Shown: positions 35,670-44,475 of the stretch, in pieces
How the letters are laid out: each line of letters opens with the position of its first letter
Position numbering within the stretch: position 1 is the stretch's first letter
DNA from: Roseivirga sp. E12
Lineage (GTDB): Bacteria; Bacteroidota; Bacteroidia; Cytophagales; Cyclobacteriaceae
Reading direction: 5' to 3'
Length of the DNA: 64,000 nt
NCBI RefSeq assembly: GCF_017592825.1
Contig: NZ_JAGFMD010000001.1
Location: forward strand, 558,001 to 622,000
The notes under the pieces: generated by a model
Told to the model about the DNA's origin: nothing
Seen by the model: only the letters and a program-made list of their open reading frames with translations
Database searches by the model: none
Made by a program: the position numbers and the translations under genes

Positions 35670-36023
35670 ATGAAGACGCGCATAATGTATATTGAGTATA
35701 AAGGCCTGGGGCTAACTGGTGAAGCAAGGATTGGACGGGTTAATTTCTCAAAGACAGGTAAGTCCATACATTATAAGGGTCAGACTTTCCAGACACTCCG
35801 AGGAATGGGGTCTAAATCCAACTACTTCGATTTAGAATCGAATGAAGAGTATTGGATATCTGGGTATCATAAAGATGGAAGCGATAGGCTGTATGGCGAG
35901 AGAACTCCCATTTACTTAGATAAAGATGTTCAAGAGGAATATTGGACTGAGATAAGGAATATGCCAGAGATGGTTGGAAGAATTGTTATCAATGGAAAGA
36001 ACGAGCAATGGAAGGAGAACTAA
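35670..36023 (+). CDS. Small conserved orphan protein (MKTRIMYIEYK family)
   Basis: A 117-residue beta-rich protein starting MKTRIMYIEYKGLGLTGEARIGRV..., with a conserved NYFDLESNEEYWISG core and a final EEYWTEIRN. I recognise this as a widespread small family of accessory regions in many phyla, whose members are often mislabelled in databases; no established function. It is the first of five closely spaced small genes. Overlaps the next frame by 16 bp. Confidence 0.65.
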   Translation: MKTRIMYIEYKGLGLTGEARIGRVNFSKTGKSIHYKGQTFQTLRGMGSKSNYFDLESNEEYWISGYHKDGSDRLYGERTPIYLDKDVQEEYWTEIRNMPEMVGRIVINGKNEQWKEN

Positions 36024-36370
36024 AGAATAATATTCCCGAGACTGATCTAGATCAATATATCATCGTTCATTATAACCATCTTTTGTCGCTCAAAGAGCAT
36101 GCTGCTTATAAGCATCACATTACAACTCTGAAAGCTGAAAATTCCAGTGAGCAGTTTGGTGAAATGATGCTTCGAAAATGGGGGACTAAAGACAGTGAAG
36201 CTTTGCAGCTGTTAGAGGGTGGGTATGACAAGTTTAAGAAACAAGTATCGAACAGAGTTCTGAGAGAGGAGAGGGATAAAGTTTTTATCAATAATTGCCC
36301 TAAATGTAGGAAATTGGCTCGCACACCTCAAGCAAAGCAGTGTAGGTTCTGCGGGCATGATTGGCATTAA
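36008..36370 (+). CDS. Small protein with C-terminal zinc ribbon
   Basis: A 120-residue helical protein ending in a four-cysteine zinc ribbon, CPKC-x12-CRFCGHDWH, which may bind nucleic acid or protein. No signal peptide. Starts with ATG at 36008, overlapping the upstream gene by 16 bp. Family not recognised beyond the zinc ribbon. Confidence 0.6.
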   Translation: MEGELKNNIPETDLDQYIIVHYNHLLSLKEHAAYKHHITTLKAENSSEQFGEMMLRKWGTKDSEALQLLEGGYDKFKKQVSNRVLREERDKVFINNCPKCRKLARTPQAKQCRFCGHDWH

Positions 36371-36897
36371 TTGAATATGATATGTATGAACTAAAAGGAA
36401 ATGATAGGGTAGAAGAGTTGAAGAATTTTCCTCAATCAGATATTGGTGCACCGTTGCCAACGGTACTAGCATCAGAGAATGGATTGTATGTCATATATTA
36501 TCTCCAAAATACACCCGAGGGGTGGGATGGTTCTTCTGTAAGAATTCAGACAATGTCTTCAGAAGACCAGCCAATAGGAATTGTAGAGTTCAAACACTGC
36601 TATGCTCATTACTTCGGGTCACCAAATGACGAAGCGATTGAGGGACATCCATTATACAGTGGGGGAGTTGGTCCATATGCTGTTCATGAAGTGCATAACT
36701 CCTCCTGGATCGCAAAACATGAAGAGATGAACTCAGTTCATCCACACCATAGTAAAACAGCTTTTTTAAGGGATAAAAGACATTTTATAATGGTATTCCA
36801 TGATACAACATTTGAGTGTATTGCTAATAGCTATGAGATTGATTACTACAGAGGGTCGCTTAATGGAGCAATTGAGAGCCGAGTAAAGAAATTATAA
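36361..36897 (+). CDS. Small conserved orphan protein (HNSSWI / FHDTTFEC motifs)
   Basis: A 178-residue cytosolic protein. Conserved-looking cores are the GHPLYSGGVGPYAVHEVHNSSW region, EEMNSVHPHH and HFIMVFHDTTFECIA. The His/Asp/Glu content (H-x-H, FHD, C) could form a metal site. The longest frame starts at TTG 36361 inside the previous gene; ATG at 36382 (MYELKGND) is the more usual start and leaves 11 bp between the genes. I know this as a recurrent hypothetical family of accessory islands; function unknown. Confidence 0.6.
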   Translation: MALIEYDMYELKGNDRVEELKNFPQSDIGAPLPTVLASENGLYVIYYLQNTPEGWDGSSVRIQTMSSEDQPIGIVEFKHCYAHYFGSPNDEAIEGHPLYSGGVGPYAVHEVHNSSWIAKHEEMNSVHPHHSKTAFLRDKRHFIMVFHDTTFECIANSYEIDYYRGSLNGAIESRVKKL

Positions 36898-36898
36898 A

Positions 36899-37126
36899 AT
36901 GAGTCGCTCAAGTAAGAAAACTCCAATCACGGGTATTACAACTGCCATCTCTGAAAAACAAGACAAGAGAGATGCAAACCGCAAATTCCGTAGAAAAACT
37001 AAGCAGCAAGTCAATTTGGGTGATGAAACGATCTCAGAGATTAGAGAACTTTCAAATGTTTGGGGCTTTCATAAGGATGGAAAACATTACGATTCTGACA
37101 TGTCAAAAAAGGAAATGAGAAAATAA
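36899..37126 (+). CDS. Small basic orphan protein (MSRSSKKTPITGITTA)
   Basis: A 75-residue, strongly basic protein with the N-terminus MSRSSKKTPITGITTAISEK and the core RDANRKFRRKTKQ, a pattern shared by a common small family of genomic islands. A nucleic-acid or ribosome-binding role is plausible from charge alone, but nothing is established. The ATG lies 2 bp after the previous stop codon. Confidence 0.6.
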   Translation: MSRSSKKTPITGITTAISEKQDKRDANRKFRRKTKQQVNLGDETISEIRELSNVWGFHKDGKHYDSDMSKKEMRK

Positions 37127-37163
37127 GGCTAAACAAATCAGTAGAGCATGGAAGAAGTATAGT

Positions 37164-37430
37164 ATGCAAGAATTAGAAGCTAAAGAATTTGCCCAGAAAC
37201 ATGTCGATGAAATGAATGCTAAAAATACCGATATCGAGGGTGTAACTTGGGTCGTAAAAGGATCATTAAAACTCAAAAAGGGATATTATTTTGATTATAC
37301 CTTTGAATTCAAAGATCCTGAAAACCCGCCAATGCTTGCAGGTGCGCCAGGTTTCATTGTCTTAGCTGATGGTAATATCGAACTTATAGATTGGACAGAG
37401 TACAGTGATATTAAATCACAGGCATCCTGA
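37164..37430 (+). CDS. Small protein, possibly YrhB/Imm35-like
   Basis: An 88-residue protein: an N-terminal helix (AKEFAQKHVDEMN), then VTWVVKGSLKLKKGYYFDYTFEFKD, and a C-terminal strand pair around the GAPGFIVLADGNIELIDW segment. The order helix, WVV strand, then GxPxxVLxxG-x-I resembles immunity-type YrhB-like domains. This is by-eye similarity only. It is the last gene of the small-gene run; no toxin gene is adjacent. Confidence 0.5.
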   Translation: MQELEAKEFAQKHVDEMNAKNTDIEGVTWVVKGSLKLKKGYYFDYTFEFKDPENPPMLAGAPGFIVLADGNIELIDWTEYSDIKSQAS

Positions 37431-37675
37431 TATTATGTTAAACAGAAGTTCTGTTTAGTAAGGCGGGTAGGATGAAGGAATCGCGGGGATGCGCCCGTCC
37501 CGAGGCTTCGGGATGCGCTGGCCGATTATTGTTCATACCCACAAGGCATGCCGCACAACCTCTCACGAATCTCCTAAGGTCGATTTGTCTTCTTGAACTC
37601 TTTGTCCCGATTCATCGGGAAGCCTAGACGCTTACGCTAAAGCTTCAGCAGCAGCGTGTGGCTTGAGTGGGATTG

Positions 37676-37731
37676 AACGTTAAGATTTCATCCAGTGAAT
37701 GAATTTAGTGAAAGGCCGGCCTGCAGGGCGA
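37676..37731. repeat. Dispersed intergenic repeat, copy 3, degenerate
   Basis: AACGTTAAG is followed by a 21-nt hairpin (arms ATTTCAT and ATGAATT, 37685-37705), then TAG, then a block resembling GCC-x-GCCTGCAGGGC of copy 1. The hairpin occupies the same place and has the same total length as in copy 2 (30931-30951), but its stem sequence differs. Confidence 0.45.
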
Positions 37732-38190
37732 GCATCATTAAGACAGATCCACAAAGCTATATGGAGATTGCCACGCTACGCTCACAATGACGTCCTGGAA
37801 ATGAGCCTCAGCTCAGCACACAGCCTAATAAAGCGCAGGCTCACATGTGCCTGCCTGTCGGCAGACAGGTTGTGACAGGCACCCCGAAGCTTCGATGCTA
37901 ACGCCTGACAATCGTCTGTACGGATTTAATCAGTACTACAGGACGTACACAAGAAAATAGAGACTAGGAATTTGGAGAAGATATGAGTTGCTAAGGGGTG
38001 CTGAGAAATCTGCTTGAGCTGTTTGTCGGCAAGTCAGGCACGAGCGCAGACATAACATCATTATATAACATGACCTGTGTGTAAGCTTGAATTCCATTAA
38101 CATATAATCTGTGGTTATAGCACTAAAGATGCTAGAACTGATTATGAGTTAGATGCTTCGGAAATTAGAATGTAGTAATGGAGACCGTTC

Positions 38191-38282
38191 ATTCCGCTTG
38201 ACATAAAACCAACAGTTATCTCACTGAAGTGTAGATAACGGTTTTATGTAAAATACTCCGCAAGCTTCGTATTGCGCGGAAT
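38191..38282. repeat. Nested long palindrome
   Basis: Inner hairpin 38201-38249: arm ACATAAAACC, then AACA, then GTTATCT, pairs with AGATAAC then GGTTTTATGT; the loop contains CACT-GAA-GTG. The outer arms ATTCCGC (38191-38197) and GCGGAAT (38276-38282) are perfect complements. The total span of about 92 bp suggests a folded ssDNA substrate, a miniature element or an RNA structure. Confidence 0.6.
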
Positions 38283-38335
38283 TCACTATATTAGTTACAT
38301 AATTTATATTATGTAAAATAGAGTAATCATAAAGA

Positions 38336-38357
38336 AAGGGAAGATCTCTCCTCCCTT
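38336..38357 (-). terminator. Probable terminator of the TPR protein gene
   Basis: Stem AAGGGA / TCCCTT, 12 bp past the stop codon on -, with the interrupted T-tract TCTTTAT after it. Moderate quality. Confidence 0.5.
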
Positions 38358-38368
38358 AATACTTTTGA

Positions 38369-39550
38369 CTAGTTACCGCCTTCTTCCAGCTTCTCTAGTT
38401 TGTCTAACGTTGCATCTCTTTTTTCATCCATGCCTAGCTGGTCATAGATAGTACTCAAAGGTCTTAGTGCATATACGTCATTCGGATCTGCCGCTAATAA
38501 CTTCTCGAACATTGGTAGTGCTTTATTGAACTTATCATGAGCTTCCTTCTTTTTCGCATCGTATGTGGCATCATCATCAACGCTCATACTCGCCTCTTTC
38601 ATGATTTCTACACCTTGGTTAAAAATTACTGAACCACCTACGTAGAATGCATCTAGGTATTCTGGATCTAACTCTAGCGCTTTCATTGCACTTACTTCAG
38701 CATCAGCTAACTCTTCGTTGTTCCACTGAAGGAAACCTAATGTGTAGTACGTTACTTTATCAGCTCCACCATCGGCTACAATCTTCTTAAGGTTAGTGAT
38801 GGCCTCGCCCATCTTCTCAGCTTTGATCAGTACTTCTACTTCCCAGTTGCCGTAAAGCTTTTCATCAGGAAAAGAGTCTTGAGCACTTCTGATTACTTCA
38901 AGGGCATCGTCATACTTTTCACCGTCAATGCTATTCTGGATTAGCTTCTGATAAGCATACGACTTGTTTGAATATGCTTCTTCTGCTGCGATTACTATTT
39001 TGAAATACTCTGCAGCCTTTTCTACGTTATCCACATTATCAGCTGAATAACCAGTAAAGAAAGCACGATCTACACTTGGTGTAATCTGGTAAGCCAAATC
39101 CAGGTATGGATATGCTTTAGCATAATCTTCCTCTCCTAAGGCTTTGTTAGCTACACTCACCAACCAATACTCTAGTAACCCTATTTGTTGACCACCAACC
39201 GCTTGAGTCTCATCTAGTGGGTTAGTAAGCGCAGGCTCCAAAATATCTTCTTTTGCCTTTGGCTCAGCAATTTCGAGTGCTTTGTTAAACCTATTCAAAC
39301 TTTCACGCGCTTGGTCCAGGTCTTCAAGACCACCATCAATAAATCTTTGAAGGCTAATTTTACCAAGTAATGAATAAACACTTGAGTTGCCACTTGTTTC
39401 GGCATTTTCTGAAGCTTGTTTAGCCAGCGTCTCTGCTTCTTCGTAAGAGCCTTTCTTAAAGGCCTTTTCTGCACTTTTCATAACTTTTTTCTGGGCAAAT
39501 ACGCCCATCACTAAAAGTGAAAGTGCCGCTGTGAAAAATAACTTTTTCAT
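38369..39550 (-). CDS. Periplasmic TPR-repeat protein
   Basis: A 393-residue protein with a clear Sec signal peptide (MKKLFFTAALSLLVMGVFAQ) and about nine TPR-like helix pairs, such as AEKAFKKGSYEEAETLAKQA and AEVSAMKALELDPEYLDAFYV. It ends with a short Glu-rich tail. Likely a periplasmic scaffold. It follows gyrA after 28 bp on the same strand and may be read from the gyrA transcript. No specific function can be named. Confidence 0.75.
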   Translation of the reverse strand: MKKLFFTAALSLLVMGVFAQKKVMKSAEKAFKKGSYEEAETLAKQASENAETSGNSSVYSLLGKISLQRFIDGGLEDLDQARESLNRFNKALEIAEPKAKEDILEPALTNPLDETQAVGGQQIGLLEYWLVSVANKALGEEDYAKAYPYLDLAYQITPSVDRAFFTGYSADNVDNVEKAAEYFKIVIAAEEAYSNKSYAYQKLIQNSIDGEKYDDALEVIRSAQDSFPDEKLYGNWEVEVLIKAEKMGEAITNLKKIVADGGADKVTYYTLGFLQWNNEELADAEVSAMKALELDPEYLDAFYVGGSVIFNQGVEIMKEASMSVDDDATYDAKKKEAHDKFNKALPMFEKLLAADPNDVYALRPLSTIYDQLGMDEKRDATLDKLEKLEEGGN

Positions 39551-39578
39551 GAGTATTGTAATTCTAGTTAAGTCTTAA

Positions 39579-42119
39579 TTATTCCTCTTTATTATTCTCA
39601 TCCGAAGGCTCAGCAGAGTCTTCAGTTGTAGTATTCTCATTTTCAGAGGTCACAACCTCTTCTTCCTCGCCCTCTATCTGTTCAATTTTCTCGACAGAAG
39701 AAATTGCATCTCCATCGTTTAATCGAATGACGCGAACGCCCTGCGTAGCTCGTCCCATGACTCTTAAACCATCCACCGAAATACGGATTGTGATTCCAGA
39801 TTTGTTAATAATCATTAAGTCATCGGTATCGATTACCTCTTTAATTGCAACTAAGTTACCAGTTTTCTCGGTAATGTTAATGGTTTTAACACCCTTACCG
39901 CCTCTTTTGGTAATTCGGTAATCATCTATTGGAGAGCGTTTGCCGTATCCTTTTTCTGATACGACCAACAGGTTAGCATCTTCCCTAGCTACACATACCA
40001 TGCCAACAACCCGATCGTCTTCGCCTTCAAGGGTCACTCCTCTCACTCCTGCAGCCGTTCGGCCCATGGCCCTCGTCTGAGTCTCGTGGAAGTGTACAAC
40101 CTTACCAGATCGCTTACCAATGATGATGTGATTATCTCCATTTGTAAGCTTAATTTCTAGTAAACGATCGCCTTCGTTGATGGTAATAGCATTGATTCCG
40201 TTCGTTCTAGGACGAGAATATGCTTCTAATGTAGTCTTCTTGATAGTACCTCTTTCAGTACACATCACTACATAGTTGTTATTGATGTAATCTTCGTCCT
40301 TAAGGTCTGCTACGTTGATTACCGCCCTGATTTTATCTCCTGGCTCAATGTTAATCAAGTTTTGAACTGGACGTCCTTTGGAAGTCTTTCCACCTTCAGG
40401 CAGTTCCCACACTTTCTTCCAGTATACCTTACCAAATTCGGTGAAGATCAATAGGTAGTTATGGGTCATACCCACAAATAAGTGCTCTGTGAAGTCATCA
40501 TCCTTAGAGCCGGCTCCTTTTGAACCTACTCCACCTCTACCTTGTGTTCTGTACTCAGAGAGTAATGTTCTTTTGACGTATCCTTGATGAGAAATGGTGA
40601 TTAGCATCTCTTCATTAGGAATCATGTCCTCAGTGGTGAAGTCTTCGGCAGAATGGATAATATCCGTTCTACGCTCATCACCATAACGATCTTGGATTTC
40701 GATCAATTCGTTTTTGATGATCTCCATTCTCAGTTCTTCTTTCTCAAGAATTTCTTTCAAACGGGTGATCAACTCCATGATCTCATCGTATTCCTTTTGG
40801 ATTTTCTCTCTTTCAAGACCTGTTAGTCTCTGGAGACGCATTTCCAAAATGGCTTTTGCCTGAATCTCGCTTAGCTTGAATTTCTCAATCAGTCCTGCTT
40901 TCGCAATCTCAGGGTCTCTTGAGCTTCTGATCAAATCAATAACAGCATCCAGGTTATCCAGGGCGATCAGGTATCCTTCTAGAATATGAGCTCGCTTCTC
41001 AGCTTCTTTTAATTCGTACTCCGTACGCCTGACAACAACCTCATGTCTGTGCTCAACAAAGTGCTTAATTAAATCCTTGAGGTTCAGTGTATAAGGCCTT
41101 CCCTTTACAAGTGCTACATTATTAACACTAAAAGAAGATTGCAGCTGCGTATACTTGAATAAATTATTCAATACAACATTGCCAATCGCGTCTTTCTTGA
41201 GCTCATAGACAATACGCATTCCGGTTCTATCTGACTCATCTCTTATGTCAGAAATACCTTCAATTCTCTTTTCATTGACTAAACCAGCAGTCTTTTCAAT
41301 CATACTGGCCTTATTTACCTGATAAGGTATTTCGGTCACAATGATTTGCTCACGGCCAGTCTTGGTAGTCTCTATATCCGCTTTTGCACGGAGTACTACT
41401 CTACCTCTACCCGTCTCTAGCGCTGCTTTTACGCCTGTATAACCGTAGATGGTTCCACCAGTAGGGAAATCCGGTGCAGTAACGTGCTGCATCAATTCAG
41501 CTACTTCAATCTCATTATTGTCGATATAAGCCACAATACCGTTTACAACCTCAGTAAGGTTGTGTGGCGCCATGTTCGTGGCCATACCAACTGCAATACC
41601 CGAACTACCATTTAAAAGCAAGTTTGGCAACTTGCCGGGTAATACGGTAGGCTCTTTTAGGGAATCATCAAAGTTGAATTGGAAGTCAACTGTGTCTTTG
41701 TTGATATCCGTAAGTAATTCTTCTGCAATTCTACGTAGACGCGCCTCTGTATAACGCATTGCAGCTGGTGAGTCACCATCTACAGAACCAAAGTTACCCT
41801 GGCCGTCCACGAGAGGATATCTCAAGGACCATTCCTGCGCCATACGCACCATGGTGTCGTACACGGATGAGTCACCGTGTGGGTGATACTTACCGAGTAC
41901 TTCTCCTACAATTCTTGCTGATTTTTTATAAGACTTATTCCAGTTAACACCGAGGTCTAGCATGCCATATAATACCCGTCTGTGCACGGGCTTTAGGCCA
42001 TCTCTAACGTCTGGTAGTGCTCTTGAAATGATCACCGACATTGAATAGTCGATGTATGCTCCTCGCATCTCATCTTCTATGTTAATCGGGATGATTGTTT
42101 CCTTATCTCCTTCTGCCAT
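39579..42119 (-). CDS. gyrA: DNA gyrase subunit A
   Basis: Type II topoisomerase A subunit, 846 residues, which breaks and rejoins DNA. The N-terminal motif is [20 protein letters not shown], and the catalytic tyrosine is Y123 in [10 protein letters not shown]. The C-terminal wrapping domain is a six-bladed pinwheel; a GyrA-box-like TKRGGKGV lies near residue 735. The quinolone-determining region has wild-type-like Ser84 and Asp88 ([10 protein letters not shown]). A short acidic tail ends the protein. The GyrA box favours GyrA over ParC. The upstream gene (42244) is on the same strand with a 124-bp gap. Confidence 0.97.
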   Translation of the reverse strand: MAEGDKETIIPINIEDEMRGAYIDYSMSVIISRALPDVRDGLKPVHRRVLYGMLDLGVNWNKSYKKSARIVGEVLGKYHPHGDSSVYDTMVRMAQEWSLRYPLVDGQGNFGSVDGDSPAAMRYTEARLRRIAEELLTDINKDTVDFQFNFDDSLKEPTVLPGKLPNLLLNGSSGIAVGMATNMAPHNLTEVVNGIVAYIDNNEIEVAELMQHVTAPDFPTGGTIYGYTGVKAALETGRGRVVLRAKADIETTKTGREQIIVTEIPYQVNKASMIEKTAGLVNEKRIEGISDIRDESDRTGMRIVYELKKDAIGNVVLNNLFKYTQLQSSFSVNNVALVKGRPYTLNLKDLIKHFVEHRHEVVVRRTEYELKEAEKRAHILEGYLIALDNLDAVIDLIRSSRDPEIAKAGLIEKFKLSEIQAKAILEMRLQRLTGLEREKIQKEYDEIMELITRLKEILEKEELRMEIIKNELIEIQDRYGDERRTDIIHSAEDFTTEDMIPNEEMLITISHQGYVKRTLLSEYRTQGRGGVGSKGAGSKDDDFTEHLFVGMTHNYLLIFTEFGKVYWKKVWELPEGGKTSKGRPVQNLINIEPGDKIRAVINVADLKDEDYINNNYVVMCTERGTIKKTTLEAYSRPRTNGINAITINEGDRLLEIKLTNGDNHIIIGKRSGKVVHFHETQTRAMGRTAAGVRGVTLEGEDDRVVGMVCVAREDANLLVVSEKGYGKRSPIDDYRITKRGGKGVKTINITEKTGNLVAIKEVIDTDDLMIINKSGITIRISVDGLRVMGRATQGVRVIRLNDGDAISSVEKIEQIEGEEEEVVTSENENTTTEDSAEPSDENNKEE

Positions 42120-42243
42120 AAACTACTTCAAAAAGTATGGTTTTAATAAGGCAGCAAGATACCAAATTATTCTGTTTTACGAGCCGGAAATGACGCCTTT
42201 AATTATCATTTCAAGACTTATTTTTTCTGGGCTCTGAGAAAGC

Positions 42244-43359
42244 TTAGCCGTTTGGCTTTCGTCTAATTCTATTTTGGCCAAAACGTGGGTTTTGCTTGCG
42301 ATAAAAGGGTCTTCCGCGGTAAATCTTGTTGTTGAAAATATGCTCCATTTGCACTTGATCAGCCTTGTATTTATTGCGCGGATAGATAGGGTATTTAAAG
42401 AGTAAACCAAGGTCAATGCTGAAGACCGAAAATTTGTGTTGAATATTGACCAAATCATTGGAGACGGTGTAGCTCCTCATTTCAAATGATGGCCGGATAT
42501 ATCCTTTGAAATATTTAGAGAATTTCATCTGAAACATCACGCCTATATTAAAGAAGGGGTCGTAATTGACAACCTCCTTATTGACTTGCTTAGCCTTTAC
42601 TTTCCAAACCCCTCCGAGTACATCTGCATGAATAGAATAATCTCCCAGTGTATAAAGGTTGTAACTCAACGAGCCGAACAGCTTGGTGGTAGACAGTTTA
42701 GTCTCTGGCAGTGTATACCCTCGAAGCAAGTCGCTTACATCTTGAGTAGATGCAGGGTTCCTAAATTTAAGAGAACCAAAGCCAATCCCTCCTCCTATGC
42801 GGATCATATCGTCATCGAGGTAGATCTTCTCCTTAGTACGTTCATAATGCCCTTTATCAAGCTTCTTCAGGCTCAATGAAAAACGAAATGTCAATGGATT
42901 GATTCGACCATTGTTATTATAAGTGAAACTCGATGTATCAGTCCTGACGATATGACTATCGTCATCAATTCTTTCTATTCCTATTGGTGTAAGGTCTGTA
43001 AACCAGTTGTCAAAGGCATTTATTGGCGTTGTAAGCCCCTGTTCTTCGTCCAGGGGAACAATGTATAGCAAATCACCTCTAGGGTCTCTAATGACCGAAA
43101 CATCAGTGAGTGGGTTGCGATAAGAGAAATAACCGACTCCCTTTTCGATACTGAAATTAAAGCGGTTGATCGTTTTTCTGATAGGGTTGACAAGTCGTCT
43201 TTGAAGTTGTTTTTCCTGCTTCTCGAGGTCAGGAGCTTCTTCAATAACAAAGCCTGAAACATTGGTCTTTTTCTTCTTTCTTTTAAACAGTTGGGCTTCT
43301 GCTTGATGGCTCAACGTAAAGGTGAGGAAGATCAGAAGTAGAAAGGACTTATTTTTCAA
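42244..43359 (-). CDS. Secreted protein, probably an outer-membrane beta-barrel
   Basis: A 371-residue protein with signal peptide MKNKSFLLLIFLTFTLSHQAEAQ, a short basic stretch (KRKKKK), then many alternating amphipathic strands from residue 80 (DMIRIGGGIGFGSLKFR, LFGSLSYNLYTLGDYSIHAD, IGVMFQMKFSKYFKGYIRP). It ends in basic residues rather than the classical terminal aromatic. An outer-membrane barrel or porin-like protein is the best guess. No family recognised. Confidence 0.5.
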   Translation of the reverse strand: MKNKSFLLLIFLTFTLSHQAEAQLFKRKKKKTNVSGFVIEEAPDLEKQEKQLQRRLVNPIRKTINRFNFSIEKGVGYFSYRNPLTDVSVIRDPRGDLLYIVPLDEEQGLTTPINAFDNWFTDLTPIGIERIDDDSHIVRTDTSSFTYNNNGRINPLTFRFSLSLKKLDKGHYERTKEKIYLDDDMIRIGGGIGFGSLKFRNPASTQDVSDLLRGYTLPETKLSTTKLFGSLSYNLYTLGDYSIHADVLGGVWKVKAKQVNKEVVNYDPFFNIGVMFQMKFSKYFKGYIRPSFEMRSYTVSNDLVNIQHKFSVFSIDLGLLFKYPIYPRNKYKADQVQMEHIFNNKIYRGRPFYRKQNPRFGQNRIRRKPNG

Positions 43360-43415
43360 CAGGCGCAGATGTTTTCTTTATAAAGGCAAACTAAACCAAT
43401 TATTATGGAAGGCAT

Positions 43416-43441
43416 AAAAAAAAGACTGCTAAAAGCAGCCT
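43416..43441 (-). terminator. Rho-independent terminator
   Basis: On -, stem AGGCTGC / GCAGTCT with loop TTTTA, followed by a run of T (the A-run at 43416-43423). It lies 35 bp past the stop codon of the small secreted protein. Confidence 0.85.
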
Positions 43442-43475
43442 CTTTCGTATTAGTATATTAAGGTTGATTAAGGTT

Positions 43476-43934
43476 CTATTCTGCTGACATTCCGGCCATA
43501 AGCCCGTCAACTTTTGCTTTTATCGAGCTATCGCTTTTATAAGCTTTTTTAATTGCATTGTACTTTTTCACACCCAAGCTATATCTAGCAAGGTTGTTAA
43601 CCACTGTACCAGCAGCTTTCTTTCTCTTGTCTACTTGTCCTTGAACAGTAGTGTAGAATTGCTTTTCAAAGTCAGTTGCATCTGCAGGAAGGTTCGCTGC
43701 CTTGCCTTTTGCTGCTTTGTCCAACTCCACGTAACGATTACCATCAATCCCCTCTTGCTTTTCAATCAAGCTATTTACATAAGGGCTGATTTTATCAGTA
43801 ATCGATTTTTGTGCCATTAGTATTACTGCATAATCCTTTACATCCTCATCAGTAAAGTCTTGTGCACTTGCAGCATTTACCCCCACAAACACAAACATCA
43901 GTGTTGCCAATACGGCCTTCGTTAATCTCATCAT
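43476..43934 (-). CDS. Small secreted helical protein
   Basis: A 152-residue protein with signal peptide (cut after ...AASAQ) and an all-helical Lys/Ala-rich mature part (EDVKDYAVILMAQKSITDK). The opening DFTDEDVKDYA is reminiscent of DUF4168-type periplasmic proteins, but I am not certain. Monocistronic: own terminator, upstream gene divergent. Confidence 0.55.
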   Translation of the reverse strand: MMRLTKAVLATLMFVFVGVNAASAQDFTDEDVKDYAVILMAQKSITDKISPYVNSLIEKQEGIDGNRYVELDKAAKGKAANLPADATDFEKQFYTTVQGQVDKRKKAAGTVVNNLARYSLGVKKYNAIKKAYKSDSSIKAKVDGLMAGMSAE

Positions 43935-44124
43935 CTCAATTAAATTTTTAGTTTATAAGAGAGCTAGTTAAACTCTCTTCTTATATAGTTAGTAGTTTGG
44001 TTGCTTTTAACAGCGATACAAAAAAAGGGATTTGTCTAAAACATACAAATGAAAACGCCCCATTTCTGACATAAAGCTCATATTTTTGGACACATTATTA
44101 AAATTTGACGAATATTCTTCATTC

Positions 44125-44475
44125 ATGCGTAAAGTTTACTACCTCTCAACCTGCGATACTTGCAAGCGAATTATGAACAGCCTCAACCTAGAGGGCTTCA
44201 TTAAACAGGACATTAAAACAGAATCTATAAGCGATGATCAGCTATCCGAAATGCACGGACTTGCTGGAAACTATGAAAGCTTGTTTAGCAAAGTGGCTAG
44301 AAAGTACAGAGCACTTGGATTGAATGAAAGAGACCTGTCCGAGAAGGAAATTAGAGACTATATACTGGAGGAATACACATTTCTAAAACGACCAGTTTTC
44401 CTTGTTGATGGTCAAATTTTTATTGGTAACAGTAAGAAAACAGTAGCCGCACTGTCTGAATTATTGAATGCTTAG
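44125..44475 (+). CDS. ArsC/Spx-family thioredoxin-fold protein
   Basis: A 116-residue protein with the CxxC-type active site STCDTCKR, followed by the ArsC/Spx core (EGFIKQDIKTESISDDQL, LEEYTFLKRPVFLVDG). The ATG at 44125 (MRKVYYLSTC) is chosen over an upstream in-frame TTG at 44086, because the fold begins at the first strand. Members are arsenate reductases or Spx/MgsR-like regulators; the arsenate-binding Arg triad was not verified, so function stays general. The palindromic repeat array follows immediately. Confidence 0.8.
   Translation: MRKVYYLSTCDTCKRIMNSLNLEGFIKQDIKTESISDDQLSEMHGLAGNYESLFSKVARKYRALGLNERDLSEKEIRDYILEEYTFLKRPVFLVDGQIFIGNSKKTVAALSELLNA

Larger units (their letters stand above)
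37431..38368. other. 940-bp decayed, palindrome-rich non-coding region
   Basis: No gene. Contains AAACAGAA-G-TTCTGTTT (37440-37456), CCCGAGGCTTCGGG (37499-37512), CCCGATTCATCGGG (37606-37619), dispersed-repeat copy 3 (37676-37731), CCTGCCTGTCGGCAGACAGG (37850-37869), a large nested hairpin (38191-38282) and a terminator (38336-38357). The composition shifts to higher GC than the flanking genes. It looks like the remains of repeat or mobile DNA at the edge of the island. Confidence 0.6.

Noticed and set aside
37440-37456. AAACAGAA-G-TTCTGTTT palindrome considered as a terminator
   Set aside because: No T-tract follows on either strand and the loop is a single base; left as an unexplained palindrome.
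38201-38249. Palindrome considered as an integron attC site
   Set aside because: Arms do not fit the RYYYAAC / GTTRRRY core sites, and no integrase gene is in the window.
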